Made by a program: the position numbers and the translations under genes. The notes below the pieces were generated by a model. It saw nothing but the letters and a program-made list of their open reading frames with translations, was not told the DNA's origin and made no database searches. From Flavobacterium panici (GTDB taxonomy: Bacteria > Bacteroidota > Bacteroidia > Flavobacteriales > Flavobacteriaceae), in assembly GCF_903819335.1 (NCBI RefSeq), contig NZ_CAIJDE010000043.1, positions 1 to 64,000 of the forward strand: 64,000 bases of DNA. The letters run 5' to 3'. Shown piece by piece: positions 42,571-52,700 of this stretch (positions are counted from its first letter, which is position 1; every line of letters starts with the position of its first letter).

Positions 42571-44661
42571 TTATTTTTTAATAAATCGTTTTGTAACTTT
42601 TGTTCCGTCTTTTTCAAAAACAGCAAAATAAATTCCTGTTGCCAAGCCTGAAACATCGATACTATTTTCTTTTACTATTTGCTGTGAAACCTGACTTCCG
42701 GTTTCTGAATAAACCTGAACTTTTATTCCTGCCATTTCAGAAGTAAAAAACAGCGTATTTTTTACCGGATTTGGATATACATTGAAAGTTTCCTCAGCAT
42801 TTGGTAAAGGCTTCGAAATTTTGGCAGTTCCTAAAGTTGGGGTGAATTTTAGTAATTGCAGTTTCCAGCGTTGTGCATCGTTGTTGTTATCGGTCCACTG
42901 ATGTACGTTTGTTCCCGGTTCTGCAAGGTTATTTACAACGTCCAGACACAAATTTGTGTTTTTATGGGTCAGTTTAAAATAACCGTCACTCATTAATTCT
43001 ATTTTCCAGCGTTGCGCATCGGTACCCAAATCTGACCATTGCTGTACATTGGCTCCCGGCTGACTGCTGTTGTTATCTACATCTAAAACCTGAGTTGTAC
43101 CTCGATGCGTTAATTTATAAAAACCATCCGATTCTTTTGTAATTACCCAACGCTGTGCATCGGTTTCATTACTGGTGTATTGCTGCACATTTGCGCCTTG
43201 CTGTGTACTGCCATCACTTACGTCGAGACTTTGGTTTGTTCCTTTATGAATAAGTCTGTAAACACCTCCGGAAACAATTGGTACTTCAATTAAATCTAAT
43301 TTCCATCTTTGGGCATCATTATTCGCATTCAGGTTATCTGTCCATTGCTGTACATTCGCGCCGGACTGACTGCTGTTGTTATCAACATCCAGACATTGAT
43401 TTGTTCCTTTGTGAGTCAGCTTAGCATAACCATCAGACATGATTTCAATTTTCCAACGCTGTGCATTATTGTTGCTGTCCAGCCATTGCTGTACGTTTGC
43501 GCCTTGTGCATTACTGTTATTATCAACATCCAGACACTGATTTGTTCCTTTGTGGGTTAATTTATAAAATCCGTCTGCTTCGAGTGTTATCACCCAGCGT
43601 TGTGCATCATTACCATTGTCTGTACTTTGCTGCACGTTTGCTCCCGACTGACTGCTGTTATTAACAACATCCAGACATTGATTAGTCCCTTTGTGGGTTA
43701 ATTTATAAATTCCTCCCGAAACGATACTTTGTGTTGGACAGGATTGATCCGGTATTCTTGGTGCCACACCATAATTGGTCATGTTTACGGGTTCAATCAA
43801 ATCATTAGAATTGAAATACATTCTGTCAATAGCAATTTTTCGATCTCCCGATGTGCCATTTTCATAACGATGGTAAACCATGTAATATTCATCACAGTTT
43901 CCTATTTTGATTACACCATGATGACCCGGACCTTTGTCTTCTACATTAGAACTTAATACTTTCCCTCTATAAGTCCAGGGTCCCATTGGTGTATTTGAAG
44001 TAGAATACTGCACATTGTAAGTATCATTAAACCAGGATCCATTGGAATACATCATATAGTAAATTCCTTTTCGTTTTACCATATAGGGGCCTTCGGTATA
44101 ATTTTGAGGTGTTATATCGGTTGGGCCTGTGGCTAACGAAACCATATCTGGATTTAATTTACGAACGACCATTCGGCTTTTGCCTGATCCTCCGTAATAA
44201 ATATAAGCCTGCCCGTCATCATCAACAAAAACGTTGGCATCGATGATATCATCGGTATAAGGATCTGTTGCGATAAGCGGTGCGCCAATATCTGTAAAAG
44301 GGCCTATCGGAGTATTTCCTACTGCAAGACCAATTTTGGTTTCGGCAGTATAATAGAAATAATATTTGTTATTGCGAAAAACTACTGCCGGAGCCCAGCC
44401 GTTATATTGCGCCCACGGACTATCCGGAAAGAGATCAAAAATAAGACCTTCGTCATGCCAGTTGGTCAAATCTGTGGAAGAATAAGCATGAAATTGTGTA
44501 CCGTAAATGGCTGTAGTATAGATGTAATATTTATTGTTGAAGTAATGAATTTCGGGATCGGCTCCTGTAAACAAGGGATTGCCGCTTGTTTGTGCCTGAA
44601 CGGTATTGGCTAAACTTATAAACATTAAAAATAATGTAAAACGCAGTCTTACGGAATCCAT
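42571..44661 (-). CDS. GH43 family glycosidase with RICIN-type repeats and T9SS sorting domain
   Basis: About 696 residues. The start at 44661 (MDSVRLRFTLFLMFISLANTVQAQ) gives a clean signal peptide; 44694 is the longer option. A GH43 five-blade propeller (about 25-300) has the catalytic base in TGADPEIHYF, pKa modulator in IDANVFVDDDG and acid in TEGPYMVKRKGIYYMMYS. Then come six ~46-residue RICIN-like repeats, each with QCLDV/QSLDV and DAQRW motifs (two beta-trefoils), and a type A T9SS sorting domain (VYPNPVKNTLFF ... KRFIKK). It is secreted to the cell surface or medium. GH43 enzymes act on arabinose- or xylose-containing glycans. It lies after the SusCDE genes behind a possible terminator. 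Confidence 0.88.
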   Translation of the reverse strand: MDSVRLRFTLFLMFISLANTVQAQTSGNPLFTGADPEIHYFNNKYYIYTTAIYGTQFHAYSSTDLTNWHDEGLIFDLFPDSPWAQYNGWAPAVVFRNNKYYFYYTAETKIGLAVGNTPIGPFTDIGAPLIATDPYTDDIIDANVFVDDDGQAYIYYGGSGKSRMVVRKLNPDMVSLATGPTDITPQNYTEGPYMVKRKGIYYMMYSNGSWFNDTYNVQYSTSNTPMGPWTYRGKVLSSNVEDKGPGHHGVIKIGNCDEYYMVYHRYENGTSGDRKIAIDRMYFNSNDLIEPVNMTNYGVAPRIPDQSCPTQSIVSGGIYKLTHKGTNQCLDVVNNSSQSGANVQQSTDNGNDAQRWVITLEADGFYKLTHKGTNQCLDVDNNSNAQGANVQQWLDSNNNAQRWKIEIMSDGYAKLTHKGTNQCLDVDNNSSQSGANVQQWTDNLNANNDAQRWKLDLIEVPIVSGGVYRLIHKGTNQSLDVSDGSTQQGANVQQYTSNETDAQRWVITKESDGFYKLTHRGTTQVLDVDNNSSQPGANVQQWSDLGTDAQRWKIELMSDGYFKLTHKNTNLCLDVVNNLAEPGTNVHQWTDNNNDAQRWKLQLLKFTPTLGTAKISKPLPNAEETFNVYPNPVKNTLFFTSEMAGIKVQVYSETGSQVSQQIVKENSIDVSGLATGIYFAVFEKDGTKVTKRFIKK
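42855..43725 (-). repeat. Six in-gene RICIN-type repeats
   Basis: The region encodes six copies of a ~46-residue unit with the pattern Y-K/R-L-x-H-K/R-G-T-N/T-Q-x-L-D-V ... Q-W-T-D-N ... D-A-Q-R-W. Neighbouring units are close to identical at the DNA level over 20-40 bp, which makes slippage or recombination possible. Three plus three fits two beta-trefoils. Confidence 0.85.
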
Positions 44662-44789
44662 AAGACAGAAACTATTTATTTTAAATTGTATCATAACTTG
44701 TTTTTTTATAAGAATTACTACTAACTTTTTCGTTTTCCGTTTAACGGAAATCTATAAAGCATGCCTTATTTAGTTCTTGAAAAAAGTTA

Positions 44790-44837
44790 AAAAAAGAATT
44801 CAAAACTCTCCAGTCCAACCGGGACTGAAAAGTTTTG
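44790..44837 (-). terminator. Possible terminator of the susCDE operon
   Basis: Hairpin with interrupted stem AAAACT-CAGTCC/GGGACTG-AGTTTT at about 44803-44836 and a run of T beyond it on the minus strand. It lies between SusE and the GH43-RICIN gene, so the latter may have its own promoter or depend on readthrough. Confidence 0.6.
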
Positions 44838-44864
44838 TCTTCTTCCACTTAACTACTTAATTTA

Positions 44865-46028
44865 TTACAGTTTTTTCAATAGAATAGTCATTTTTGCCGG
44901 ATTTATAGTAAGCTCATATTGTCCTGCGCTTTCAATAATCCATTTATTATCCGGTGATCCGTTTGGCATTAACATTACAGTTGGATTATCCGATGGTTCT
45001 CCTTTTATCACCGTTCCGTTTGCAGGAGGCATTAAAAATCTGCCGCCCCAGTTACCTAAGTCTAAAGCAAGTTTAAATTCTCCGGCATCAAATTGTCCTT
45101 TATACGTAAATACTTCAGGGTTTTTAGGATCCCAATTCATTGGTTTTGCTTTTCCAATATCCCAGCCTATACCGGTTATGGCGTTTCCAACCATATAAAC
45201 ATTTTCATAAGGTACATATCCAAAGGCATAGATTCCCTGATCAATATCCAGATAGAAAGAATGACGGCCTGCCTGCGTTACTTTAAAGACATTATCATTG
45301 TTTCTTGGCTCGGTTTCGTTGTACACAATTTTATTTCCGGCAATAGGATCGTAAGATGGTAATTCGCTGCCCGGTTTTTCAATCACTTTGAATGAACCTA
45401 CTGAAAAATCTCCGATGAAATTGTAAATGGTTCTTTCTGTTTTTTCCGGTAAAATTTTACCTGCACTGTAATCCCAGCCGCCGCTTATGGCATCTCCAAC
45501 CATAAATAATGGTAATGGCCCCGGGCTGTAACTTGTAACCGCAAAACTAGATGTAGATACTTCCGGCAGCTGATATTGTGCTGAATTATCGACTCTTGCA
45601 ATTATCTGCACTTCAAGATTGGTAACAACACCTCCGGGACGTTTAAAGTTTTTGAGCAATAAACCATTTAACTGCCCTACGGTATACGATTTGGTAAAAA
45701 CGCCTGCTGGAATTTCTTCGGTAATTGTTGTACTTGTTCCGGGTGCTGCGCCTTCTCCAAAATTATTTCCTGCAATATCCATACGGAAAAAATACGTCAG
45801 GCTGGTTCCGGCTCCTCTGTCATTTCCTTGTGTCCACGTAAATGTTATGGCGTTTGCCGCTTCATTCTCTTTAGTTAATACAATTTCTTTGCTCGAAAGT
45901 GTCATAGTCAAAGGATTGGCAAAATTAGGCTGCTTAAGCCAATCCTGATTTTCAAGTCCGCTGTCTTCACAGGAGACAAAAACCAAACTCATTATTATAA
46001 ATGAGATAATATTTTTTATATTTTTCAT
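44865..46028 (-). CDS. SusE-like outer-membrane lipoprotein
   Basis: 387 residues. Lipoprotein signal with lipobox VSC (LVFVSCEDSG, Cys about 20). An N-terminal SusE Ig-like domain (TMTLSSKEIVLTKENEAANAITFTW) is followed by two starch-binding-like repeats beginning LPLFMVGDAISGGWDY and VYMVGNAITGIGWDI. SusE/SusF-type proteins are surface-exposed glycan binders that assist SusCD. It lies 16 bp after the SusD gene. Confidence 0.88.
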   Translation of the reverse strand: MKNIKNIISFIIMSLVFVSCEDSGLENQDWLKQPNFANPLTMTLSSKEIVLTKENEAANAITFTWTQGNDRGAGTSLTYFFRMDIAGNNFGEGAAPGTSTTITEEIPAGVFTKSYTVGQLNGLLLKNFKRPGGVVTNLEVQIIARVDNSAQYQLPEVSTSSFAVTSYSPGPLPLFMVGDAISGGWDYSAGKILPEKTERTIYNFIGDFSVGSFKVIEKPGSELPSYDPIAGNKIVYNETEPRNNDNVFKVTQAGRHSFYLDIDQGIYAFGYVPYENVYMVGNAITGIGWDIGKAKPMNWDPKNPEVFTYKGQFDAGEFKLALDLGNWGGRFLMPPANGTVIKGEPSDNPTVMLMPNGSPDNKWIIESAGQYELTINPAKMTILLKKL

Positions 46029-46044
46029 TTGCTTTGATTTTTAG

Positions 46045-47937
46045 TTATTTGTCCCAGAAAGGTGCCTGGATTAAATTAGGGTTCTTTTCGATTTCTGCTA
46101 AATATATCGGGAACCAATAGAAAGATTTTCTGTATACTCTTGTTTGATACGCCGTTCTTTTATAGAATTCATCAGCATTTTTACCATTAAAATTCATTCC
46201 GTAGAACTGCCCATTCAAAACTGTTTCTGCCAGTTTCCATCTTCTTAAATCATCATAGCGAATTCCTTCTGTACAAAGCTCTACTCTGCGTTCCATTCTG
46301 ATGATTTTTCTAATACTTTCCTGATCGCTGTTTACATGAATATTGTCAACATCTGTTCCGCCTGTTGTATACGTTCTTACTCCGGCTCTTGTTCTAATTT
46401 TATTTAGATAAAGAAGGATTTCAGGATTTCCGGGATCAGACTCGTTAAGTGCTTCTGCATAATTTAAATAAGCTTCTCCTAATCGGTATAAAATTCCGTG
46501 TCGTGGGGCAAAATAACCAATAGTAGGATTCCTTGTTGGATCTGTTCTTTTTCTTGCTAAATATCCATTTTGTGGGGCATCATGAGTATTGTTATTGTCT
46601 TTTTTACCGTTAAAAAATTCCAGTTTTCTTCCTTTATCTTTTCCTGCATTATCGCCATCTGTATACCAGGCACCATCAAAATTTACAGCCAGATAAAATC
46701 TTGGTTCACGATTGCAGTACATGTTATAAGTCCCTGCAAGCGTTACAAGTCCCGGACTTTTTACTTCATTAAATTTGGTTATTCCGTTTGGCCAGTATCC
46801 GTCCTGAGAAGAAAAACCATTTTCAACATATCCCGAATTAGAATCTGTTATTGGTAAACCATTTGCTGTAAAAAAAGCATCTACTAATGATTGCGTTACT
46901 CCATAGCCTCCTGCTCCACCTGCTCCACCCGGAGCGGTATGTCTGTCATATTCTTTAGAATCAACATTTACACGGGCAAAAAGTACTTCTCCATTTCCTT
47001 TACTTGCTTCTACAAGGTGCAAGTTTTGACAAGATAAAAACGGATCAATTTTTCCTGCAGCGTTTGTTTCTGTATATAATTTATGTCCTGCAGCTTCTGC
47101 ACTTAAAATTAAATCTTTACTCGCATCTGCGGCAATTTTCCATTTATTGGCATCATAAGTCGAATTAAATAATGCTTTTCCATCTTTCGTAACATGATTT
47201 GCGTATTCTGAATTTCCATTAACAAGCGGACTTGCGGCAAAAAGCAGCATTCTGGCTCTTACGGCTTTACACATAATTGATGTAGCACGTCCAAATTTTC
47301 TTCCGTCTGAATAATTTGCGGGCAAAATTGTTTCTACTTCTTTCAGTTCTTTATTAATCCACGCTACAATGTCATCATACGGCGTCTGCCCTACTTGTAA
47401 ATCTGAAAGGTTATAATTTACAGGCGTAATTTCATCCGGGCTAAAAGGAATTGGCCCATATGTATTGATCAATAAAGAGTAATAATAGGCTTTTAAAAAA
47501 CGACATTCAGCAATCATTAAGCGAACTTCATCTTCATTTAAATTTTGTTCCGGTAATGGTTTTATGTTTTGTATTAGGAGATTACATTCTCTTATTCGCT
47601 GCGGAAGATTGTTCCAATATCCAGGGCTCCATTGTGAACCTACTGACCAGTCTCCTAAAATAAAAGGAATTACCTGCCAGTCGTACTGACGCCATCTTTC
47701 TGAAGGAGTCATATCATCTCCTAAAATTTCCCATCCTAAGCTTCGTGCATATCCCCAGGTAGGATCTGGAATTCTGGAATAACAGCCTGCCAGCCAATTT
47801 TCTGTTTTTGTTTTACTCTCAAAAACACCATCCAAAGTAAGTTCGGTATCGCTTTCTTTATCCAGATAATCAGAACAAGATGACGATAATAATAATCCTA
47901 AAAAAAGGAAAATCGATCTAATGTATATATTTTTCAT
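46045..47937 (-). CDS. RagB/SusD family nutrient-binding lipoprotein
   Basis: 630 residues with lipoprotein signal (IFLFLGLLLSSSC, Cys about 22) followed by SDYLDKESDTELTLDGVFES, the classical SusD N-terminus. TPR-like helices form the body (RIRECNLLIQNIK, LMIAECRFLKAYYYSLLINTYGPIPF). The C-terminus has IRKIIRMERRVELCTEGIRYDDLRRWK and the GILYRLGEAYLNYAEALNE block. It caps the SusC channel and binds the oligosaccharide at the surface. It starts 17 bp after SusC. Confidence 0.95.
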   Translation of the reverse strand: MKNIYIRSIFLFLGLLLSSSCSDYLDKESDTELTLDGVFESKTKTENWLAGCYSRIPDPTWGYARSLGWEILGDDMTPSERWRQYDWQVIPFILGDWSVGSQWSPGYWNNLPQRIRECNLLIQNIKPLPEQNLNEDEVRLMIAECRFLKAYYYSLLINTYGPIPFSPDEITPVNYNLSDLQVGQTPYDDIVAWINKELKEVETILPANYSDGRKFGRATSIMCKAVRARMLLFAASPLVNGNSEYANHVTKDGKALFNSTYDANKWKIAADASKDLILSAEAAGHKLYTETNAAGKIDPFLSCQNLHLVEASKGNGEVLFARVNVDSKEYDRHTAPGGAGGAGGYGVTQSLVDAFFTANGLPITDSNSGYVENGFSSQDGYWPNGITKFNEVKSPGLVTLAGTYNMYCNREPRFYLAVNFDGAWYTDGDNAGKDKGRKLEFFNGKKDNNNTHDAPQNGYLARKRTDPTRNPTIGYFAPRHGILYRLGEAYLNYAEALNESDPGNPEILLYLNKIRTRAGVRTYTTGGTDVDNIHVNSDQESIRKIIRMERRVELCTEGIRYDDLRRWKLAETVLNGQFYGMNFNGKNADEFYKRTAYQTRVYRKSFYWFPIYLAEIEKNPNLIQAPFWDK

Positions 47938-47954
47938 TTTAATTTCTTTTTAAA

Positions 47955-50900
47955 TTATAGTCCGATTGATAATCCAAAAAGGACTGATTTTGTTGATGGA
48001 TATTTTAAACCATTTCCGGTATCCAATTCCGGATCCCATAGTTTAAAATTAGAAGCGTACCATAAATTATTTCCGCTGATGTAAATTCTTAATCCTTGCA
48101 GATAGAATTTTTCAATTAGCTTTTTATCTAATGTATATCCAACTTCCATCGTTTTTAAACGTCCAAAACTCATGTCTTTTTTCCACCATGTAGAAGCAAC
48201 TGAATTGTTTACGTTAGGGCCATAACTTAATCTTGGCCAAAATACATCCTGACTTGGATTTTCTTCTGTCCAGCGATCATTGTAATTAGAATAAATATTC
48301 CCTAAAGTTCCTGTTCCGCTTCCCGGAATAAAATTTGCTCCGCCAATGATTCTTTCTGATTTGGCTACACCCTGAAAGAAAAAGCTAAAATCGAATTGTT
48401 TGTATTTTAAATTGTTTCCAAAACCGTAGACAATCTGAGGATCTGTTGTTCCTCCAATAAAACCTTCGTCTAAACCACTGATGATTCCGTCACCGTTTCT
48501 GTCTTCATATTTAATATCTCCCGGACGTAACGCTGTACCAAATGTTGGTATTGGCAGTCCCGGCGCTAAAACTCCCGGCGATGTAAAATCTTCATTGGTA
48601 TATAATCCGGTTGCAGTATAACCGTATAAAGTATTGTTTTGAATTCCTGTTCCAGAACGGTAAGTTCCTTTTACGGCTTCGGCTTCATCTCTTTCTGTTA
48701 CTTTGTTTTCAACAAAAGTAAAGTTCGCACGCCAGCTCATAAAGAAATCCGGAGTTACCTGTTTATTGATATTAAGTCCAACCTCAATTCCTTTATTTTC
48801 CATTTTTCCGAAATTGGCCCACGGCGCATTGATAAATCCTGCCTGAGTAGGAACCGTATTTCTTTCTACAAAAATGTCTTTTCTTTTCTCCTGAAATATA
48901 TCTACGGTTAAGTCCATCATATTCAGTATTCCTAATTCTATACCGATATCAGCTTTAGCTACTTTTTCCCAAGTCAAATCGTTAACTCCAATCTGACCTT
49001 CTTCAATTCCTTCAAATTTTACTCCCTGTCCTGTACCAAACCAATAATCAGAATTATTATTATCGCTTATTGTAGTTAAGTAAGCAAACCTTCTGTTGGC
49101 TCCAATGTTGTCATTTCCAACTAATCCGTAAGAACCACGAAGTTTGATTTTATTAAAAATATCTTTAACAGGTTCCATAAATTTTTCTTCAGATGCAATC
49201 CATCCTAAGGCTACAGAAGGGAAAAATCCATATCGGTTTCCTTTTGCAAAATTTTCTGATCCGTTGTAACCAAAGTTAAATTCCCCAACATACTTTCTGT
49301 CAAATGTATAGGAAGTTCTTCCTGCTAATCCCTGATGTTTAAAAGCCTGTGGCGCTGTTCCATCATTATAACTGTCCTGATTATACAATAAAAGTCCGCT
49401 TAAATCATGTTTCCCGAAAGTGCGGTTATACATTGTATTCGCTTCCAGATAAACACGTCTGTTACCAAACTCCGCCGATCTTTCATAGCCAAGATATTCC
49501 TGTCCATAAGCCTGAACAGTTCCGTGAATTAAACTTCCGTCAAGGTCTCTTTGAGTTGCTACGTTATAATAATCCGGTGATTTACCACGTGTAATTCTGT
49601 TTTCTGAATAAGAGTCAAACGAATAAGTAAATTTTGCTTTTAATCCCGGTGTAATAATATCTTTGAAATCCTGCTCTAACGATACCAGACTTTCGATTTT
49701 GCTTCCGCCTTGTCTGTAATATCCTTGCTGCGTGCTCATCGCCCACGGGTTTTCACGTGCAAAAACTCTAGGAATAGTTCCGTCTGAGTAAATAGCAGGA
49801 TGAACAAACGGAGTTGTTTCAAATGCTGTGTTGAATAAAGCATCTGTACTGCTGTTTCCTTTTTGAAGGTTTTGCAAAAATCCTCCAATATTTACTCTTA
49901 ATAAAGTTGTTTTAGATACGTTAACATCGACATTGGTACGAACGTTTGCTCTATTTAAGTTTGTTTCTGAATCGTAGGTTTGTTTTGGATCTGCGGCAAG
50001 AATTCCTTTTTCGCTATAATAAGAAGCGGTTAAGGCATATCTTAAAATTTCTGATCCTCCGGCAACGTTTAAATTGGATCTTGATGTAAAAGCATAATCT
50101 TTAGTTATGGCATCAACCCAGTTTACATCTGGATATAAATCCGGATCGTATTTGCTTTCTGTCTTTGAAATACGGTCTTCAGAAAACAAAACTGGTTTGC
50201 CCTGCTCTACTGCCAGTTCATTTAAAAGTCGCATATAAGGTCCTGCTTTAATGAACTCCGGTAATTTTGTAGGTTCCTGAATCGAATATTCTGTTCTTAC
50301 CTGAATTCTTGGCGCACCAACAAAACCTCTTTTGGTATTGATCAAAATAACTCCGTTTGCTCCTCTCACTCCGTATACAGCACTTGCGGCCGCATCTTTT
50401 AAAACAGAGAAAGATTCTATTTCTGAAGGATCAAGATCGTTAAGGTTTCGTTCGATTCCATCTACCAATACAAGCGGATTAGTTCCTCCTTTAAATGTAG
50501 AAATTCCACGAATCTTAATATCGGATTGATCATAACCCGGTTCACCCGAACGCTGTACAGCCATAATTCCCGTAATCTGACCTGCAAGGTTGTTTCCTAA
50601 TGTACGTGCCGTTCCTACTTGCAATAACGAAGGCTTTATAGTTCCAATCGCTCCTACAACCGAAGCTTTTTTCTGAGTACCATAACCTACAACTACAACG
50701 GCCTGAAGGTCGCTGGTTTCGTCTACCATGGTTACGGTTATTGTTTTGGCATTATTTAAAGGTTTTTCGACCTCTTTCATTCCAATAAATCTAAATACAA
50801 GTATCGCTTGCGGAGATGATACTGTAATGGTAAAAGTTCCGTCAAAGTCTGCCGTGACTGCATTCTTAGTACCTTTTTCAATCACGGTAGCACTGGGTAA

Positions 50901-51098
50901 TGCTAATCCTTTTGAATCAATTACTTTTCCGGTAATTTTTACGGGGTTTTGAGAATTACCATTTTGTGCATAACTGGTCTCTGCAAAAAGCGCCAGAAAC
51001 AATAAAAAAATCAATCCGGCACTCCTAAACTTTATTTTACCCGGGGTAAAAAAGCTTAAAAGATTGGATGACATTTTCCAAGTCGTTTTAATTTCCAT
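47955..51098 (-). CDS. SusC/RagA family TonB-linked outer-membrane protein
   Basis: 1047 residues. Signal region about 1-45, then a carboxypeptidase-regulatory-like domain (VKITGKVIDSKGLALPSATVIEKGT), a TonB-box/plug with VVVGYGTQKKASVVGAI and the SusC signature block (GISTFKGGTNPLVLVDGIERNLNDLDPSEIESFSVLKDAAASAVYGVRGANGVILI), and a 22-strand barrel ending LFGLSIGL. It imports oligosaccharides with energy from TonB. It is the first gene of the SusCDE operon and is preceded by a ~570-bp regulatory gap with an 80-bp box also found upstream of the other operon. Two start codons (M1 and M9) are possible. Confidence 0.95.
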   Translation of the reverse strand: MEIKTTWKMSSNLLSFFTPGKIKFRSAGLIFLLFLALFAETSYAQNGNSQNPVKITGKVIDSKGLALPSATVIEKGTKNAVTADFDGTFTITVSSPQAILVFRFIGMKEVEKPLNNAKTITVTMVDETSDLQAVVVVGYGTQKKASVVGAIGTIKPSLLQVGTARTLGNNLAGQITGIMAVQRSGEPGYDQSDIKIRGISTFKGGTNPLVLVDGIERNLNDLDPSEIESFSVLKDAAASAVYGVRGANGVILINTKRGFVGAPRIQVRTEYSIQEPTKLPEFIKAGPYMRLLNELAVEQGKPVLFSEDRISKTESKYDPDLYPDVNWVDAITKDYAFTSRSNLNVAGGSEILRYALTASYYSEKGILAADPKQTYDSETNLNRANVRTNVDVNVSKTTLLRVNIGGFLQNLQKGNSSTDALFNTAFETTPFVHPAIYSDGTIPRVFARENPWAMSTQQGYYRQGGSKIESLVSLEQDFKDIITPGLKAKFTYSFDSYSENRITRGKSPDYYNVATQRDLDGSLIHGTVQAYGQEYLGYERSAEFGNRRVYLEANTMYNRTFGKHDLSGLLLYNQDSYNDGTAPQAFKHQGLAGRTSYTFDRKYVGEFNFGYNGSENFAKGNRYGFFPSVALGWIASEEKFMEPVKDIFNKIKLRGSYGLVGNDNIGANRRFAYLTTISDNNNSDYWFGTGQGVKFEGIEEGQIGVNDLTWEKVAKADIGIELGILNMMDLTVDIFQEKRKDIFVERNTVPTQAGFINAPWANFGKMENKGIEVGLNINKQVTPDFFMSWRANFTFVENKVTERDEAEAVKGTYRSGTGIQNNTLYGYTATGLYTNEDFTSPGVLAPGLPIPTFGTALRPGDIKYEDRNGDGIISGLDEGFIGGTTDPQIVYGFGNNLKYKQFDFSFFFQGVAKSERIIGGANFIPGSGTGTLGNIYSNYNDRWTEENPSQDVFWPRLSYGPNVNNSVASTWWKKDMSFGRLKTMEVGYTLDKKLIEKFYLQGLRIYISGNNLWYASNFKLWDPELDTGNGLKYPSTKSVLFGLSIGL

Positions 51099-51300
51099 TT
51101 GGTTAATTTTTTTTGGTTGGTTAAAAGTTAGTTTTATCGAATTAAAAATTCATTCTAAAGATTTTTTTGAAGCACACTTTAAAAAATAAGATTAATCTTG
51201 TAAATACAAATAATAGATTATAGCCTCTTATTTTTTAATAGATGATAAAATATCATATACTTTTTTATTGATACTTCAATTTATCTCTTAAAAATTTCAT

Positions 51301-51380
51301 TTTAATTTTTGACCAAATTAGCGCATTGGTAACATTATTTTAATCCCATTTCGTGTCATAATTGTGTTCAAATGATTCAT
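51301..51380. promoter_or_regulatory. 80-bp conserved box upstream of susC
   Basis: Gap-free match to 58732-58811 with 66 of 80 bases identical. Two blocks of at least 15 identical bases lie at the ends (TTTAATTTTTGACCAAA and AATTGTGTTCAAATG). Same orientation relative to its operon, ~200 bp before the susC start. Around it, CCATTTCGTGTCA and an inverse copy (TGAGACGAAATGG, about 51412-51424) form an imperfect inverted repeat. The likely role is the hybrid regulator's binding site. Confidence 0.7.
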
Positions 51381-51613
51381 GAGACCTTGAAAACACTGAA
51401 ATTTAGAAATGTGAGACGAAATGGATTGTTAATTATAAAATGTAAATTGTGAATTGGTAATTTTGGGTTTGTGAGTTATAAATTATAAGTAGGTAATTAC
51501 AGCTAAAAACTATAATTTGCGAATGTGAAATTTGAGACGCAGAATGATTTCAGAATAAGTATTATTAAGGAATAAAGACTAACACAAATCATAACTCAAA
51601 ACTTTCAAAGCAA

Positions 51614-51641
51614 AAAAATAACGCATCACTGCGTTATTTTT
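51614..51641 (-). terminator. Terminator of the GH43-GH31-GH92-GH43 operon
   Basis: Perfect 12-bp stem (51614-51625 with 51630-51641) with a 4-nt loop, followed on the minus strand by T. It lies 24 bp past the stop of the GH43 gene. Confidence 0.85.
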
Positions 51642-51665
51642 ACGTTCTACAGCTATCACTAAAAA

Positions 51666-52649
51666 TTATTTAATCACATTAGCTTTTACGCCTTCGTTGG
51701 TGATAACAACGGGTTTAATAAAACCATTTTCATCAAAATGCATTTCTTCAATGCAGGTTTCTCTGGAGTTTCCATCGGTTTCTGTGAGTGGTCTTCGGTG
51801 GTAAACTATAAAATACTGGTTAGAATCTGGTTTTTTAATAACGGAATTATGACCGGCACCATTAGCAATTTTAAAATCTTGTTCCAGGATTTTTCCAATT
51901 CTTTTAAACGGTCCCATTGGCGAATCGGCGATGGCGTAGGCTACGCAATAATCGGGCCCTGTCCAGCCGCCTTCTGACCACATAAAGTAATATTTGTTAT
52001 TTCTGATAAACATAAACGGCCCTTCAACATAATTCTCTGGCGTAATTTCTTTAAAAACCGTTTTATCTTCAAAAGGAATAAAACCGGTAAAATCAGGTTT
52101 TAGTTTGGCAATATTACAATGTCTCCATCCGCCATAAATTAAATAATGCTGTCCGTCTTTATCCCTAAATACAAACTGATCAATTGGTTGCGCACCATTA
52201 TAAAATTTATCAACGAGCGGTTTTCCTAAATAATCTTTAAAAGGGCCTTCTGGTTTTGAGGCAACGGCAACACCAATTCCGCCAATTTCATTATCGCTCT
52301 GAATATCATTTGCGCCAAAAAACAAAAAGTATTTATTTTTATTTTTTATAATGGATGGCGCCCACATTGCTTTTTTTGCCCATTTTACTGCCGAAGTATC
52401 TATAATTCTGGGATGTTTTTTCCAATTGGTTAAATCTTTTGATGAAAAAGCATCCATAAAAATCTGATCTTCATAACGGGCAGAAAAAGTGGGATAAACC
52501 CAATAGGTTTTATCAAAAATAATTCCCTCAGGATCTGCATACCAGCCTTTGAATATGGGATTATTATTTTTTTTCTGATTTGAAACTGTTTCTTGCGCTA
52601 TTGCTTTTGCGGACGAAATAAGCAACAGAAAATATAATACTTGTTTCAT
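51666..52649 (-). CDS. GH43 family glycosidase (short, secreted)
   Basis: 327 residues with a signal peptide (about 1-18). GH43 propeller with base Asp in GWYADPEGIIF, pKa modulator in IDQFVFRDKDGQHYLIYGG and acid Glu in VEGPFMFIRNNKYYFMW. It has no RICIN or sorting domain, so it is probably periplasmic or released by another route. It is the last gene of its operon, 51 bp after GH92. It may remove arabinose or xylose side units. Confidence 0.87.
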   Translation of the reverse strand: MKQVLYFLLLISSAKAIAQETVSNQKKNNNPIFKGWYADPEGIIFDKTYWVYPTFSARYEDQIFMDAFSSKDLTNWKKHPRIIDTSAVKWAKKAMWAPSIIKNKNKYFLFFGANDIQSDNEIGGIGVAVASKPEGPFKDYLGKPLVDKFYNGAQPIDQFVFRDKDGQHYLIYGGWRHCNIAKLKPDFTGFIPFEDKTVFKEITPENYVEGPFMFIRNNKYYFMWSEGGWTGPDYCVAYAIADSPMGPFKRIGKILEQDFKIANGAGHNSVIKKPDSNQYFIVYHRRPLTETDGNSRETCIEEMHFDENGFIKPVVITNEGVKANVIK

Positions 52650-52700
52650 AACATTTGGTTTGGTTTAAGGTTAGTTAGAGCAATTTACGAAGTTTAACAA

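Larger units (their letters stand above)
51099..51665. other. 567-bp regulatory gap between two PUL operons
   Basis: Contains the upstream region of susC (51099-51300), the conserved 80-bp box (51301-51380), an AT-rich low-complexity stretch (about 51425-51560) with repeated TAATT/GTGAATT words, and the terminator of the upstream GH43 gene (51614-51641). No gene is seen. Confidence 0.6.

Noticed and set aside
43309..43664. Plus-strand frames within the RICIN repeats
   Set aside because: They repeat because they are antisense to the RICIN repeats; not genes.
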